From positions 1 to 26,314 of the forward strand of contig CAMBJF010000007.1 of assembly GCA_945867875.1 (NCBI GenBank): a stretch of DNA of 26,314 bases. The letters run 5' to 3'. The translations under genes and the position numbers were made by a program. The stretch's first letter is position 1, and each line of letters begins with the position of its first letter. The stretch is from an uncultured Ruminococcus sp. (lineage in GTDB: Bacteria > Bacillota > Clostridia > Oscillospirales > Ruminococcaceae). Of this stretch, positions 7,575 through 15,884 are shown piece by piece. A model generated the notes under the pieces. That model saw only the letters and a list, made by a program, of their open reading frames with translations. It was not told the origin of the DNA and made no database searches.

Positions 7575-7925
7575 ATGAACTACAATATGGACGATCTTAT
7601 CACCGATTCCAAGGAGCTTTTTGACAAGATATCCGCAAAGGCAAACGGCGCTGTGAACGTTTCAAAGGCATATGTGGAAAAGGCACAGCTGAGAGTAAAG
7701 CTGAGGGAGAAATACTGCCAGCTGGGCAAGGTATGCTTTGATATGCACCAGAATGACAGCGATGAGACGGGCAACATGAAGCTTATCATCAAGGAGATAA
7801 AAATGCTGAAAGCACAGCTGGAATACGCCGAGGAAGCCGCAGGCAAGCCGAAGATATGCAAGCTTTGCGGCGCTAAGAACAGTGCTGAAAATTCCTACTG
7901 CGCAAAGTGCGGAGAGAAATTATAA
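7575..7925 (+). CDS. Small zinc-ribbon protein with helical N-terminus
   Basis: A 116-residue protein. Residues about 5-95 are charged and helical, likely a coiled coil (repeated KAQLRVKLREKYCQLG-type heptads). The C-terminus has two CXXC knuckles, CKLC and CAKC, typical of a rubredoxin-like zinc ribbon. The frame is open upstream into hemZ, but the ATG at 7575 is preferred because AAGGCGGT lies seven bases before it and the protein then begins MNYNMDDL. It follows hemZ by 28 bases and is probably co-transcribed. Proteins of this form are common in Clostridia and have no assigned role; the zinc ribbon may bind protein or nucleic acid. Confidence 0.85.
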   Translation: MNYNMDDLITDSKELFDKISAKANGAVNVSKAYVEKAQLRVKLREKYCQLGKVCFDMHQNDSDETGNMKLIIKEIKMLKAQLEYAEEAAGKPKICKLCGAKNSAENSYCAKCGEKL

Positions 7926-8014
7926 GCAGGCTGAGCCTGCCGCCGCCCGTTCTGAAATTTATTGGGGGCGTCAAATCGGCGGCTCGGTAACGCTGCCTTG
8001 CTATGCAGCGTTAC
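7926..8014. repeat. Nested inverted repeats in the intergenic gap
   Basis: Three inverted repeats start directly after the stop of the zinc-ribbon gene. GCAGGC/GCCTGC (7926-7940, loop TGA) comes first. GCCGCCG/CGGCGGC (7939-7983) is a wide stem enclosing a GC-rich interior. GTAACGCTGC/GCAGCGTTAC (7987-8014) has a 10-bp perfect stem. None is followed by a T-run on the plus strand, so they are not classic terminators. They may be the ends of a small decayed element or an RNA structure. Confidence 0.6.
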
Positions 8015-8015
8015 T

Positions 8016-8043
8016 TTGCTGCAAAAAAAATGTAATCTAATAT
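8016..8043 (+). promoter_or_regulatory. Possible weak promoter of rlmD
   Basis: TTGCTG (8016-8021) and TAATAT (8038-8043) are 16 bases apart. The rlmD GTG lies only eight bases after the -10 box, so a transcript from here would be leaderless or nearly so. This would fit the lack of a good ribosome site, but both boxes are imperfect. Confidence 0.3.
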
Positions 8044-8050
8044 TGTCGGG

Positions 8051-9439
8051 GTGTTTAAAATTAACCTTTCCAAAAACGATATAATAGAAAAACTCGAAAT
8101 AACCGATGTTACCGCCGAGGGAAACGGCGTTGGACATATTGATACCGACAGCGGCAGAGCGGCTGTTTTCGTTCCTGCCGCCGTTACGGGGGACGTTATA
8201 AAATGCAGGATAGTAAAGGTGCAGAAGAGCCTTTGCTACGGCATAATTATGGATATCCTCACCCCCTCGGACAAAAGATATGACCGTGGCTGCGAGGTGA
8301 AAAAGACCTGCGGCGGCTGTATTTTCAGGCACATAAGCTATGATGCGGAGCTTGAAATAAAGGAAAATATTGTGAGAAATGCATTTGTCCGTTTGGGAAA
8401 ATTCCCCGAGGACAGCTTTGAATTTATGCCAATTCTGGGCTGCACCGACACCGACGGTTACCGCAACAAAGCGCAGTATCCCGTGGCGGCAGGCAAGGAC
8501 GGCAAGGCTGTATGCGGCTTTTACGCCCAGCGCAGTCACAGGGTCATTCCCTGCGATGAATGCAGGCTCCAGCCTCCTGTGTTTTCCGAGATACTGAAAG
8601 TCGTTATGGAGTATGTGAACAAAAAGCACATATCCCCATACAACGAGGAAACGGGCACGGGAATACTCAGGCACATTTTTATCCGCAGAGGTTATCACAG
8701 CGGCGAAACTGCCGTCTGTCTTATTGTCCGCAAGGATATAAAAAGGGAGCTTATGCCCCTCTGTACCGAGCTTATGGATAAATTCCCCGAGATAAAGTCC
8801 GTGACTATGAACATAAATCCCGCCAAGACAAATGTGATTATGGGCGACAGGCTCATAACTCTTGGGGGAGATGACTATATCACCGACATTATGTGCGGGA
8901 ACAAGATTATAATATATCCACGTTCATTCTATCAGGTGAACACCCCGCAGGCAGAGCTTCTTTACGCTCAGGCAAAGGACTTTGCAGCTCTGACGGGAAA
9001 TGAAGATGTGCTCGACCTTTACTGTGGTGCGGGCACTATCGGGCTGTCCCTTGCGGGCTGTGCGGGACATATCACAGGTGCGGAAATTATCCCCGACGCT
9101 GTGACTGCCGCAAAGAAAAATGCGGAGATAAACGGCATAGAAAATGCCGACTTTATCTGTGCCGATGCGGGACAGGCTGCCAGAATGCTCCTTGACAGCG
9201 GCAGAAAGCCCGATGTCATAATCACCGACCCGCCGAGAAAGGGCTGCGACGGCATTACTCTTGATTCCATAGTGAAAATGTCGCCGAAGCGTGTGGTGAT
9301 GGTCTCCTGCAATCCCGCAACCGCTGCCCGTGACTGCCGTATCCTTGCGGATAATGGGTACAGGCTCGTTAAGGTACGGGCTGTGGATATGTTCCCGGCA
9401 GCGGGGCACGTTGAATGTGTTGTACTGATGACAAAATAA
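8051..9439 (+). CDS. rlmD: 23S rRNA (uracil-C5)-methyltransferase, RlmD/RumA family
   Basis: A 462-residue SAM-dependent RNA methyltransferase that makes 5-methyluridine in rRNA, U1939 in the E. coli numbering for RlmD. An N-terminal TRAM domain (about 8-70, with EITDVTAEGNGVG) binds RNA. Cysteines C81, C87, C90 and C168 match the 4Fe-4S ligands of this family. The SAM-binding motif DLYCGAGT is at 322-329, DPPRKG at 393-398, and the catalytic cysteine is C420 in VSCNP. The start is the GTG at 8051; no convincing Shine-Dalgarno precedes it, only GGGG directly before, so the start is less certain than the identity. RlmCD-type enzymes in Firmicutes can modify two positions (U747 and U1939), and sequence alone cannot separate the two cases. 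Confidence 0.9.
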   Translation: MFKINLSKNDIIEKLEITDVTAEGNGVGHIDTDSGRAAVFVPAAVTGDVIKCRIVKVQKSLCYGIIMDILTPSDKRYDRGCEVKKTCGGCIFRHISYDAELEIKENIVRNAFVRLGKFPEDSFEFMPILGCTDTDGYRNKAQYPVAAGKDGKAVCGFYAQRSHRVIPCDECRLQPPVFSEILKVVMEYVNKKHISPYNEETGTGILRHIFIRRGYHSGETAVCLIVRKDIKRELMPLCTELMDKFPEIKSVTMNINPAKTNVIMGDRLITLGGDDYITDIMCGNKIIIYPRSFYQVNTPQAELLYAQAKDFAALTGNEDVLDLYCGAGTIGLSLAGCAGHITGAEIIPDAVTAAKKNAEINGIENADFICADAGQAARMLLDSGRKPDVIITDPPRKGCDGITLDSIVKMSPKRVVMVSCNPATAARDCRILADNGYRLVKVRAVDMFPAAGHVECVVLMTK

Positions 9440-9456
9440 TAGGAAGGAAAAAGAAA

Positions 9457-9816
9457 ATGACCGCCAAAAAATCAATTCACAGCTTTGCTGTTAAATGGGC
9501 AGAAAAATTCCGTGATCCGAGTACCGATAACAAAACGCTTGAAAGCAATCTTCTTGCACGAGACTGCGATGCACTTGGCTTTATAATGGACTGCGGCAAA
9601 GCTTTTGAGGAAAAATACGGCGAAGCTGCTTATGATACCGCCAAGCTGAAAGAGATCATCAACGATGTGACCGATACTGCTCTTCTCGGTTCGGCGATAT
9701 ATTCACGCTGGAGATATTTTAGTCATTGGGCATCGGGAGAAGCAATAACAAGTCCCAAAAACCGTGAATGGTTCATAACCGCCCTTGACAGACTCGCAGC
9801 ATTATCCGAAAGCTAA
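9457..9816 (+). CDS. Conserved hypothetical protein, 119 residues
   Basis: A small soluble, mostly helical protein that I cannot assign to a named family. It begins MTAKKSIHSFAVKWAEKF and ends with an aromatic block, SRWRYFSHWASGE followed by NREWFITALDRLAAL, which I recall in short unnamed Firmicute proteins. The frame is open into rlmD, but the ATG at 9457 has GGAAGG nine bases upstream. It lies 17 bases after rlmD and 15 before the MATE gene, whose ribosome site begins within its stop codon, so the three genes are probably co-transcribed. No signal peptide, membrane helix or cysteine cluster is seen. Confidence 0.75.
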   Translation: MTAKKSIHSFAVKWAEKFRDPSTDNKTLESNLLARDCDALGFIMDCGKAFEEKYGEAAYDTAKLKEIINDVTDTALLGSAIYSRWRYFSHWASGEAITSPKNREWFITALDRLAALSES

Positions 9817-9831
9817 AGGAACACCAACGCT

Positions 9832-11169
9832 ATGTCCAAAGACCTGACACAAGGAAATGTAACAAAAACGATGCTGCTGTTTGCGCTGCCGATGATACTT
9901 GGCAACCTGCTCCAGCAGTTTTACAACATAGCCGACTCGTTCATAGTCGGCAGATTCTTAGGCTCTGGAGCACTTGCGGCGGCTGGCTCGGCATATACCC
10001 TTATGACCTTTCTCACCTCAGTCATAACAGGGCTTTGTATGGGCAGCGGAACGGTGTTTTCCGTTTGGTTCGGACGTAAGGATATGAAGGAGCTTAGAAA
10101 CAGCATTGCCGTGTCCTTTGTGTTTATCGGCTCTGTCACCGTGATAATGAACCTGCTCATATTCCTGCTCACCGACCCGATACTGCATATACTGAACGTC
10201 CCCGATGATACCTACGGGCTTATGCGGGAATATGTCGTCATCATTTTCGGGGGGCTTTTTTTCACATTCCTGCATAACTATTTCGCATTTCTCCTCAGAG
10301 CAACGGGAAATTCCGCCGTGCCACTTCATTTTCTCGGCATAGCGGCGGTGATGAACATAATTCTTGACATACTGTTTGTAGTGACATTCAAACTTGGCAT
10401 TGGCGGGGCGGCCCTCGCAACGGTGATTGCTCAGGGCTTTTCGGGGATAGGTCTCGGGGCATATGTATGGTTCAGAGAGCCGTCACTCAGGCCGAAAAAG
10501 GACGAGCTGCACATTACCCGCAAAAGCATTCTCGGAGTAATGCGCCACTCGTCCGCAGCCTGCGTCCAGCAGTCGGTGATGAACTTCGGCATACTTATGA
10601 TACAGGGGCTTGTAAACAGCTTCGGCACCGCTGTTATGGCGGCTTTTGCGGCGGCTGTAAAGATAGATTCATTGGCGTATATGCCCGCTCAGGAATTTGG
10701 AAATGCATTTTCGCTTTTCATCTCCCAGAACCACGGCTGCGGAAAGTCCGCAAGGGTGAAAGAGGGCATAAAAAAGGCTGTCATTGTCTCTGGTTCATTC
10801 TGTCTTTTGGTGTCGGCGGTGATATTCGTCCTTGCGCCGTTTATGATGCAGATATTTATTTCGGCAGATGAGGCTGAAATTATCCGCATTGGCACGGCAT
10901 ATCTCAGAACAGAGGGCAGCTTTTACATCGGCATCGGCGTGCTTTTTCTGCTTTACGGCTTTTACCGTGGCATTGAAAAGCCCGAAATGTCGCTGGTGCT
11001 CACGGTCATATCTTTAGGCACAAGGGTGCTCCTTGCCTATATGGCCGCTCCCCTGCCGCAGGTAGGCGTTATGGGCATATGGCTCGCCATTCCCATAGGC
11101 TGGATACTTGCGGATATTACGGGGATAGTTTATTTAAAGAGAGCTTTTTTAAAAAGCAAGCTGTGCTAA
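9832..11169 (+). CDS. MATE-family multidrug/sodium antiporter
   Basis: A 445-residue integral membrane protein with about 12 hydrophobic segments, the normal length and layout of MATE exporters. The N-terminal signature is clear: LTQGNVTKTMLLFALPM, then NLLQQFYNIADSFIVGRFLG (residues 22-41), and the duplicated second half starts near residue 230. Such proteins export cationic compounds using sodium or proton gradients; substrate cannot be predicted. The start ATG has AAAGGA 11 bases upstream, overlapping the end of the preceding gene. Its 3' end overlaps the convergent hydrolase gene by 21 bases. Confidence 0.93.
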   Translation: MSKDLTQGNVTKTMLLFALPMILGNLLQQFYNIADSFIVGRFLGSGALAAAGSAYTLMTFLTSVITGLCMGSGTVFSVWFGRKDMKELRNSIAVSFVFIGSVTVIMNLLIFLLTDPILHILNVPDDTYGLMREYVVIIFGGLFFTFLHNYFAFLLRATGNSAVPLHFLGIAAVMNIILDILFVVTFKLGIGGAALATVIAQGFSGIGLGAYVWFREPSLRPKKDELHITRKSILGVMRHSSAACVQQSVMNFGILMIQGLVNSFGTAVMAAFAAAVKIDSLAYMPAQEFGNAFSLFISQNHGCGKSARVKEGIKKAVIVSGSFCLLVSAVIFVLAPFMMQIFISADEAEIIRIGTAYLRTEGSFYIGIGVLFLLYGFYRGIEKPEMSLVLTVISLGTRVLLAYMAAPLPQVGVMGIWLAIPIGWILADITGIVYLKRAFLKSKLC

Positions 11170-11919
11170 AAACTCCGCCGTTCTTTCACACATCAGCTTC
11201 CTTGCATCGAGAGCAAAGCCGTGACCCTCGCCGTGATATACAAACATTTTGCTCTGCGGGATAGCCTTGTGCAGCCTTTCGGCATAGGACAGGTCAACCA
11301 CCCCGTCACTGTCCCCGTGATGAATGAGCACGGGACGGTGAAATCTGCCCGCAGCCTCAAAAACATCATAGTTGGGAACGCCGTCACGGTATGTCCGTGA
11401 AAGCTTCATTCCCATAAAGTATATAGGCTCTTTCATCGTCTCGGGGTCAATTTTAAGCCAGTTGTCGGGAATGCAGAATGCGGGGTACAAAAGCACCTCT
11501 CCCGCAATTTGATTGGGCATTTGCGCCACAGTGAGAGCGGATACAAAGCCGCCCTGACTTTCGCCGTAAAGATATATTCTGTCGGTATCAATAAAATCGT
11601 TCTCGGATATTGCTTTTATCACCGCTTTAAGGTCGGATATTTCCGTTTCGATGCTCATATCAAGAGAGCTGCCGCCGCTTTTTGAGACCGCAGAGCCGCC
11701 GCAGAAATCATAGCAGTATGCGGCAAAGCCGTTTTTTGCAAGGCACTCCGCCATATCGAGGAGCTCTCGGTGAGATGAGTTGTAGCCGTGGCTCAGTATC
11801 ACTGCGGGGAGCTTTCCATCATATTCTACGGGGGTGTAAAGGAGTCCGAATATTGTTGTCCTGTTTTGGCAGGACATTTCTCTGCTGTAGCAGGGAATTT
11901 CTTTTATTGTTATATTCAT
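11149..11919 (-). CDS. Alpha/beta hydrolase (acyl-peptidase/esterase-like)
   Basis: A 256-residue soluble hydrolase of the S9/dienelactone-hydrolase-like group. The oxyanion strand ILSHGYNSS is at 41-49. The nucleophile elbow GESQGG places Ser121 as the nucleophile. HHGDSDGVV (200-208) supplies the acid, probably Asp205, and GEGHGF (230-235) supplies His233. The triad is complete, so it should be active, most likely as an esterase or peptidase on small substrates. No signal peptide is visible. The start ATG (minus strand) has AAGGA about 11 bases upstream and a clear promoter at 11956-11984. It is convergent with the MATE gene, with a 21-base overlap. Confidence 0.9.
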   Translation of the reverse strand: MNITIKEIPCYSREMSCQNRTTIFGLLYTPVEYDGKLPAVILSHGYNSSHRELLDMAECLAKNGFAAYCYDFCGGSAVSKSGGSSLDMSIETEISDLKAVIKAISENDFIDTDRIYLYGESQGGFVSALTVAQMPNQIAGEVLLYPAFCIPDNWLKIDPETMKEPIYFMGMKLSRTYRDGVPNYDVFEAAGRFHRPVLIHHGDSDGVVDLSYAERLHKAIPQSKMFVYHGEGHGFALDARKLMCERTAEFLAQLAF

Positions 11920-11955
11920 AGCACGACCATTCCTTGTATCAAGTTCAATAAATCA

Positions 11956-11984
11956 ATTATACTGCTTTTTTAGACAGACTGCAA
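11956..11984 (-). promoter_or_regulatory. Promoter of the alpha/beta hydrolase gene
   Basis: On the minus strand the -35 box TTGCAG (11979-11984) and a perfect -10 box TATAAT (11956-11961) are 17 bases apart, about 37 bases before the start codon. It is divergent from the glycan operon promoter about 60 bases away. Confidence 0.8.
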
Positions 11985-12045
11985 TATATTTTTTGCAAAC
12001 GGTAATTATAAATGTTAAACATAAATAATCTTGGCTGTTATACGG

Positions 12046-12074
12046 TTGACAACATCGATGCCGTATGCTATAAT
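12046..12074 (+). promoter_or_regulatory. Consensus promoter of the polysaccharide operon
   Basis: TTGACA (12046-12051) and TATAAT (12069-12074) are both perfect matches to the vegetative consensus, with the optimal 17-base spacing. Initiation near 12081 leaves a leader of about 55 bases. No other strong promoter or terminator is seen among the genes downstream to the contig end, so it may drive the whole cluster. Confidence 0.93.
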
Positions 12075-12136
12075 ATAATGTGTTTTTATATTTTTGCACT
12101 GTGTTTTTCTGTTAATATGTAGGAGATATTTTATTA

Positions 12137-13063
12137 ATGATAGCTATTCTTATGGCTGTATATAACGGCGAAAAATATCTGTCCGAACAGATAGATTCAA
12201 TTCTGGCTCAGTCGGAGTCGGACTGGCAGCTTTTCATAAACGATGACTGCTCCTCCGACGGTTCCTACGATATCGCCGTGAAATACGCCAAGGAACACCC
12301 CGAAAGGATAATCGTCAGCCGAAACAGCTCCCCATCAGGCTCGGCCTGTGCAAATTTTATGGGTATGCTGGGCAGGACTGACGCAGAATATGCGATGTTC
12401 TGCGATCAGGACGATGTATGGCTTCCCAACAAAATAAAGCTCACACTCCAAAAGATGAAAGAGCTTGAAAAGTCATTCGGCAATACCCCATTGCTTGTTC
12501 ACACGGAGCTTTCGGTGACAGACAGTGAGCTCAGCATAACTGCGCCCTCATTTACCCGATTTCAGGGGTTAAAGCCCCGATATAACAGTCTTAACAGACT
12601 TTTATGTCAAAATAACGTGACGGGCTGCACGGTCATGATGAACAGGGCTCTTATTGAGCTTGTCAGAACCGCACCTGCGGATAAAATGCTTATGCACGAC
12701 TGGTGGATAGCTCTTGCTGCGGCGGCTTTCGGTCATATCGGATTTGTGGACGAGCCTCTTATAAAGTACCGTCAGCACGGGAACAATCAGCTCGGGGCAG
12801 TGAATAACCACAGTCTGAAAGGCATTGCAGGCTTTATCGCAAAAAGCGGCAGGGCAAAGGAGCGCATAAATGCCACATACAATCAGGCTCGGAGCTTTTA
12901 CAGCTTCTACAAAGATATACTTTCACCCGAAATCAGCGCTGTCATTAACGCTTATATCGATATCCCCACGCACCCAAAGCTGTCAAGGACAGCTCTTCTC
13001 GTAAAAAACAAGTTTTTAAAGCAGAATTTTATGTCTGCCGCAGGGCAGCTCATTTTTTGTTAA
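12137..13063 (+). CDS. Family 2 glycosyltransferase (rhamnosyltransferase-like)
   Basis: A 308-residue cytoplasmic GT-A transferase. MAVYNGEKYLSEQIDSILAQ (6-25) and NDDCSSDGS (35-43) are the nucleotide-binding start of GT2. CDQDDVW (89-95) holds the DXD metal site and is a form frequent in rhamnosyl- and related transferases of surface glycans. HDWWIALAAAAFG and YRQHGNNQLG are the acceptor-side blocks of the same subgroup. It is the first gene of the cluster, 15 bases before rfbA, which makes dTDP-rhamnose a plausible donor. That donor choice is inference from context. The ATG has AGGAG 11 bases upstream. Confidence 0.9.
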   Translation: MIAILMAVYNGEKYLSEQIDSILAQSESDWQLFINDDCSSDGSYDIAVKYAKEHPERIIVSRNSSPSGSACANFMGMLGRTDAEYAMFCDQDDVWLPNKIKLTLQKMKELEKSFGNTPLLVHTELSVTDSELSITAPSFTRFQGLKPRYNSLNRLLCQNNVTGCTVMMNRALIELVRTAPADKMLMHDWWIALAAAAFGHIGFVDEPLIKYRQHGNNQLGAVNNHSLKGIAGFIAKSGRAKERINATYNQARSFYSFYKDILSPEISAVINAYIDIPTHPKLSRTALLVKNKFLKQNFMSAAGQLIFC

Positions 13064-13078
13064 GAAAGGAACTCAGAT

Positions 13079-13966
13079 ATGAAAGGAATAATCCTCGCCG
13101 GCGGCTCAGGTACCCGCCTTTACCCCCTTACAATGATAACCTCAAAGCAGCTTCTCCCCATATATGACAAGCCTATGATATATTATCCCCTGTCCACCCT
13201 TATGCTGGCAGGAATAAGGGATATACTTATAATATCCACCCCTCAGGATCTCCCCAACTTTGAAAAGCTCCTTGGCGATGGTTCAAATTACGGCATAAAG
13301 CTCAGCTATAAGGTACAGCCGTCTCCCGACGGACTGGCACAGGCTTTTATTCTCGGTGAGGAATTTATCGGTGACGACTGCTGCGCTATGGTTCTGGGAG
13401 ACAATATTTTCTATGGCAACGGTTTTTCAAAAATACTCAGAAATGCTGTGGAAAATGCGGAGAAAAATCACAGGGCAAGCGTTTTCGGATATTATGTTGA
13501 AGACCCCGAGCGTTTCGGCGTAGTGGAATTTGACGACGGCGGCAAGGTCATTTCCGTTGAGGAAAAGCCCAAGGTGCCTAAGTCAAATTATGCCATTACG
13601 GGGCTTTATTTCTATGATAACAGAGTTGTGGAGATCGCAAAGCAGATGAAGCCCTCCGCAAGAGGAGAGCTTGAGATAACCGACCTTAACCGTGTATTCC
13701 TCGAAAAAGGCGACCTTGATGTACAGCTCCTGGGCAGAGGCTTTGCATGGCTCGACACAGGCACTATGGACAGCCTTATCGAAGCAGGTCAGTTCGTTCA
13801 GATGATTGAAAAGCGTCAGGGCGTGAAGATTTCCGCTGTTGAGGAAATTGCCTACAAAAATGGCTGGATATCCAAGGAAAAGCTCATGGAGTCCGCCGAA
13901 AGATACGGCAAGTCCACATATGGCCAGCATCTTAAAAAGGTTGCTGAGGGCAAGATAAAATACTGA
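13079..13966 (+). CDS. rfbA: Glucose-1-phosphate thymidylyltransferase
   Basis: A 295-residue enzyme (RmlA/RfbA) that joins dTTP and glucose-1-phosphate to give dTDP-glucose, the first step of dTDP-rhamnose synthesis. The nucleotide-binding signature GGSGTRLYPLT is at 8-18, with SKQLLPIYDKPMIYYPLSTL directly after it. LGDNIFYG, EEKPKVPKSNYAITGLY and AWLDTGTMDSL are the sugar-binding and metal-binding blocks. Length and motifs are those of the short RmlA class. AGAAAGGA provides the ribosome site. RfbA is normally inhibited by dTDP-rhamnose in this family, which would regulate the flow. Codon use is strongly biased. Confidence 0.97.
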   Translation: MKGIILAGGSGTRLYPLTMITSKQLLPIYDKPMIYYPLSTLMLAGIRDILIISTPQDLPNFEKLLGDGSNYGIKLSYKVQPSPDGLAQAFILGEEFIGDDCCAMVLGDNIFYGNGFSKILRNAVENAEKNHRASVFGYYVEDPERFGVVEFDDGGKVISVEEKPKVPKSNYAITGLYFYDNRVVEIAKQMKPSARGELEITDLNRVFLEKGDLDVQLLGRGFAWLDTGTMDSLIEAGQFVQMIEKRQGVKISAVEEIAYKNGWISKEKLMESAERYGKSTYGQHLKKVAEGKIKY

Positions 13967-13987
13967 TATAAAGGGACTTATGATCGG

Positions 13988-15871
13988 ATGAACAACGGTG
14001 AACAAAAGAAAAATGGACTGATACTATATCTTCTGGCAGCGTCCGTGGTATTGTCAGTAATACTGAATGCCGCTGCCTTTGGGGTGCAGAAATATGTGCT
14101 TGGCGAAAACATATTGCTGTTTACGCCCGAAAAATATACAGCAGAAGCATTATCATATGACATTTCTCCCGATGGCAGCTTCACTGTCACGGGCGATGAC
14201 CCGCAGCTTATTTTCAGAAATGTAAACACGGCTGTATCCTCTGCCGAAATAAAGCTGTATGAGCCTGCTGTGCAGGATATACGGGTACAGCTGTACTATT
14301 CAGACGGAGCCGGCTTTTCCGAAGAAAAATCCATTATCGGCTTTATCGGAACAGGCGACAGCTTTCTGAAATTTGAACTGTCAGGTCAGAAATATATGGA
14401 TATCCGCTTTGATATGGACGGAAATTTCCACCTTGAAAGCATATCTCTTGACAAAAACATCACTTTCAGCATAAGCAGCGTGCTTATCACCGAGCTTATA
14501 TTCCTTGTCATCATCACAATATATGCAGTCTGGCGGTCGCTCCCAAAAAGAGCAGACAGGCTCAGTATCTATGAGCTTCTTTACTGGCTGGTGTGCTTCG
14601 GCTACTACTTCATATGGTCCTGCACAAAGCCTTATAACTACGCTCCCGATGAATATATGCGATACCCCGTTTCCGAGTTCATTTTCAGAAACGATCGTCT
14701 CCCTGTAGGCGCCGAAACCGGAGATAACCCCTGGGGATTCAGCTACGCTCAGATGCCTACTATGCTCTGCAACTATCTGGGATATATCCCTATGAAGCTC
14801 ACGAGCCTTTTCACCTCCGAGGAATATGCCCTTGTAGTGGCTGCCCGTTTCGGAAGCGTTCTTTGCGGCGGCATTTTCCTGCTTTACATCATCAAGACCG
14901 CCAAGCTCCTATTCCCCCGTCCCTTTAACTGGATAGTGACCGTATTCGTATCGATGATGCCTCAGCTGTGCTTCCTGTGCAGCTACATCAACAATGATAT
15001 CTGTGCTCTCTGCGGTGCTGCTATGATACTTTACTCATGGGTACGCATCGTAAAGGAAGGCTGGCACTCCTCCTTGTCTGCGGTTATGGCTGTGGGCATA
15101 GGCATATGCGGAATATCATACTACAACAGCTACGGCTGGGTGCTTATGTGCGTGATAATGCTTTTGAGCTACATCATTATCAACAAGGACGACAGGAAGC
15201 GGCTTCTCAGGCAGGGACTGCTTATTGCGGGTATCACCGTGGCGATAATGGCGTTCCCGTTTATAAGGCAGTATGTGGTCTTCGGAGACCTGCTGGGCTT
15301 CAAGACTACCTCATATTACGGCGAACTGTATGCAATGGACTCTCTGAAGCCCTCGGTGAGAAGAGCTCTTACTATTCGTGCTCAGGGCATTCCTTTATGG
15401 GATATGCTCTTCGGAATGGGTTGGCTGAGGACTGTATATAAAAGCTTCATCGGCGTGTTCGGATATATGGCATACCCGGTTTCATCTGTCATCACAAAGG
15501 GATATTTCATACTTTTCTGCATTATGGGCGTGACCCTTATCGTCATTGCCGTCAAAGGCATCACGAACATCAGCCGTGAAAATATAAAGAAAGAATACCG
15601 AAACATCATTTTCTATGTATGTCTCATAGGCTCTATGATCATCCCTGTTTTACTCAGCGTGATGTACAGCTACGGAAACGACTATCAGGCTCAGGGCAGA
15701 TATATTTACTCTGCATTCCCCGGTCTTGCGGTATTTTTCGGCACGGCGTATTCGGCTCTTCTTGGCAGGATAAAGGACCAAAAGCTGAGCAGCGCTGTCA
15801 CAGCAGCATTGTGCTTTGTTTTCATAGTCTTTAATTTACAATCATTTTTCGGAACCTACCTTCCGACTTAA
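13988..15871 (+). CDS. DUF2142-like multi-spanning membrane protein with extracytoplasmic module
   Basis: A 627-residue protein with an N-terminal membrane helix (about 11-33), a soluble segment (about 40-160), a second helix (about 164-183) and then about ten further hydrophobic segments. The core resembles DUF2142 / GT-C-type membrane proteins: YAPDEYMRYPVSEF (218-231) sits after a helix, where such proteins carry an acidic catalytic or ligand site. The soluble segment has LYYSDGAGFSEEKS (102-115) and IRFDMD (139-144), the module also seen in the Wzm and radical SAM proteins of this cluster. GT-C proteins use lipid-phosphate sugars outside the membrane, so a role in decorating the glycan is plausible but unproven. 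A polymerase is also possible. ATG 13988 has AAGGG 12 bases upstream. Confidence 0.78.
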   Translation: MNNGEQKKNGLILYLLAASVVLSVILNAAAFGVQKYVLGENILLFTPEKYTAEALSYDISPDGSFTVTGDDPQLIFRNVNTAVSSAEIKLYEPAVQDIRVQLYYSDGAGFSEEKSIIGFIGTGDSFLKFELSGQKYMDIRFDMDGNFHLESISLDKNITFSISSVLITELIFLVIITIYAVWRSLPKRADRLSIYELLYWLVCFGYYFIWSCTKPYNYAPDEYMRYPVSEFIFRNDRLPVGAETGDNPWGFSYAQMPTMLCNYLGYIPMKLTSLFTSEEYALVVAARFGSVLCGGIFLLYIIKTAKLLFPRPFNWIVTVFVSMMPQLCFLCSYINNDICALCGAAMILYSWVRIVKEGWHSSLSAVMAVGIGICGISYYNSYGWVLMCVIMLLSYIIINKDDRKRLLRQGLLIAGITVAIMAFPFIRQYVVFGDLLGFKTTSYYGELYAMDSLKPSVRRALTIRAQGIPLWDMLFGMGWLRTVYKSFIGVFGYMAYPVSSVITKGYFILFCIMGVTLIVIAVKGITNISRENIKKEYRNIIFYVCLIGSMIIPVLLSVMYSYGNDYQAQGRYIYSAFPGLAVFFGTAYSALLGRIKDQKLSSAVTAALCFVFIVFNLQSFFGTYLPT

Positions 15872-15884
15872 AGGAGCGTTATAT

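Noticed and set aside
7987..8014. 10-bp hairpin as a terminator for the zinc-ribbon gene
   Set aside because: No T-run follows on the plus strand; an A-run lies further on instead.
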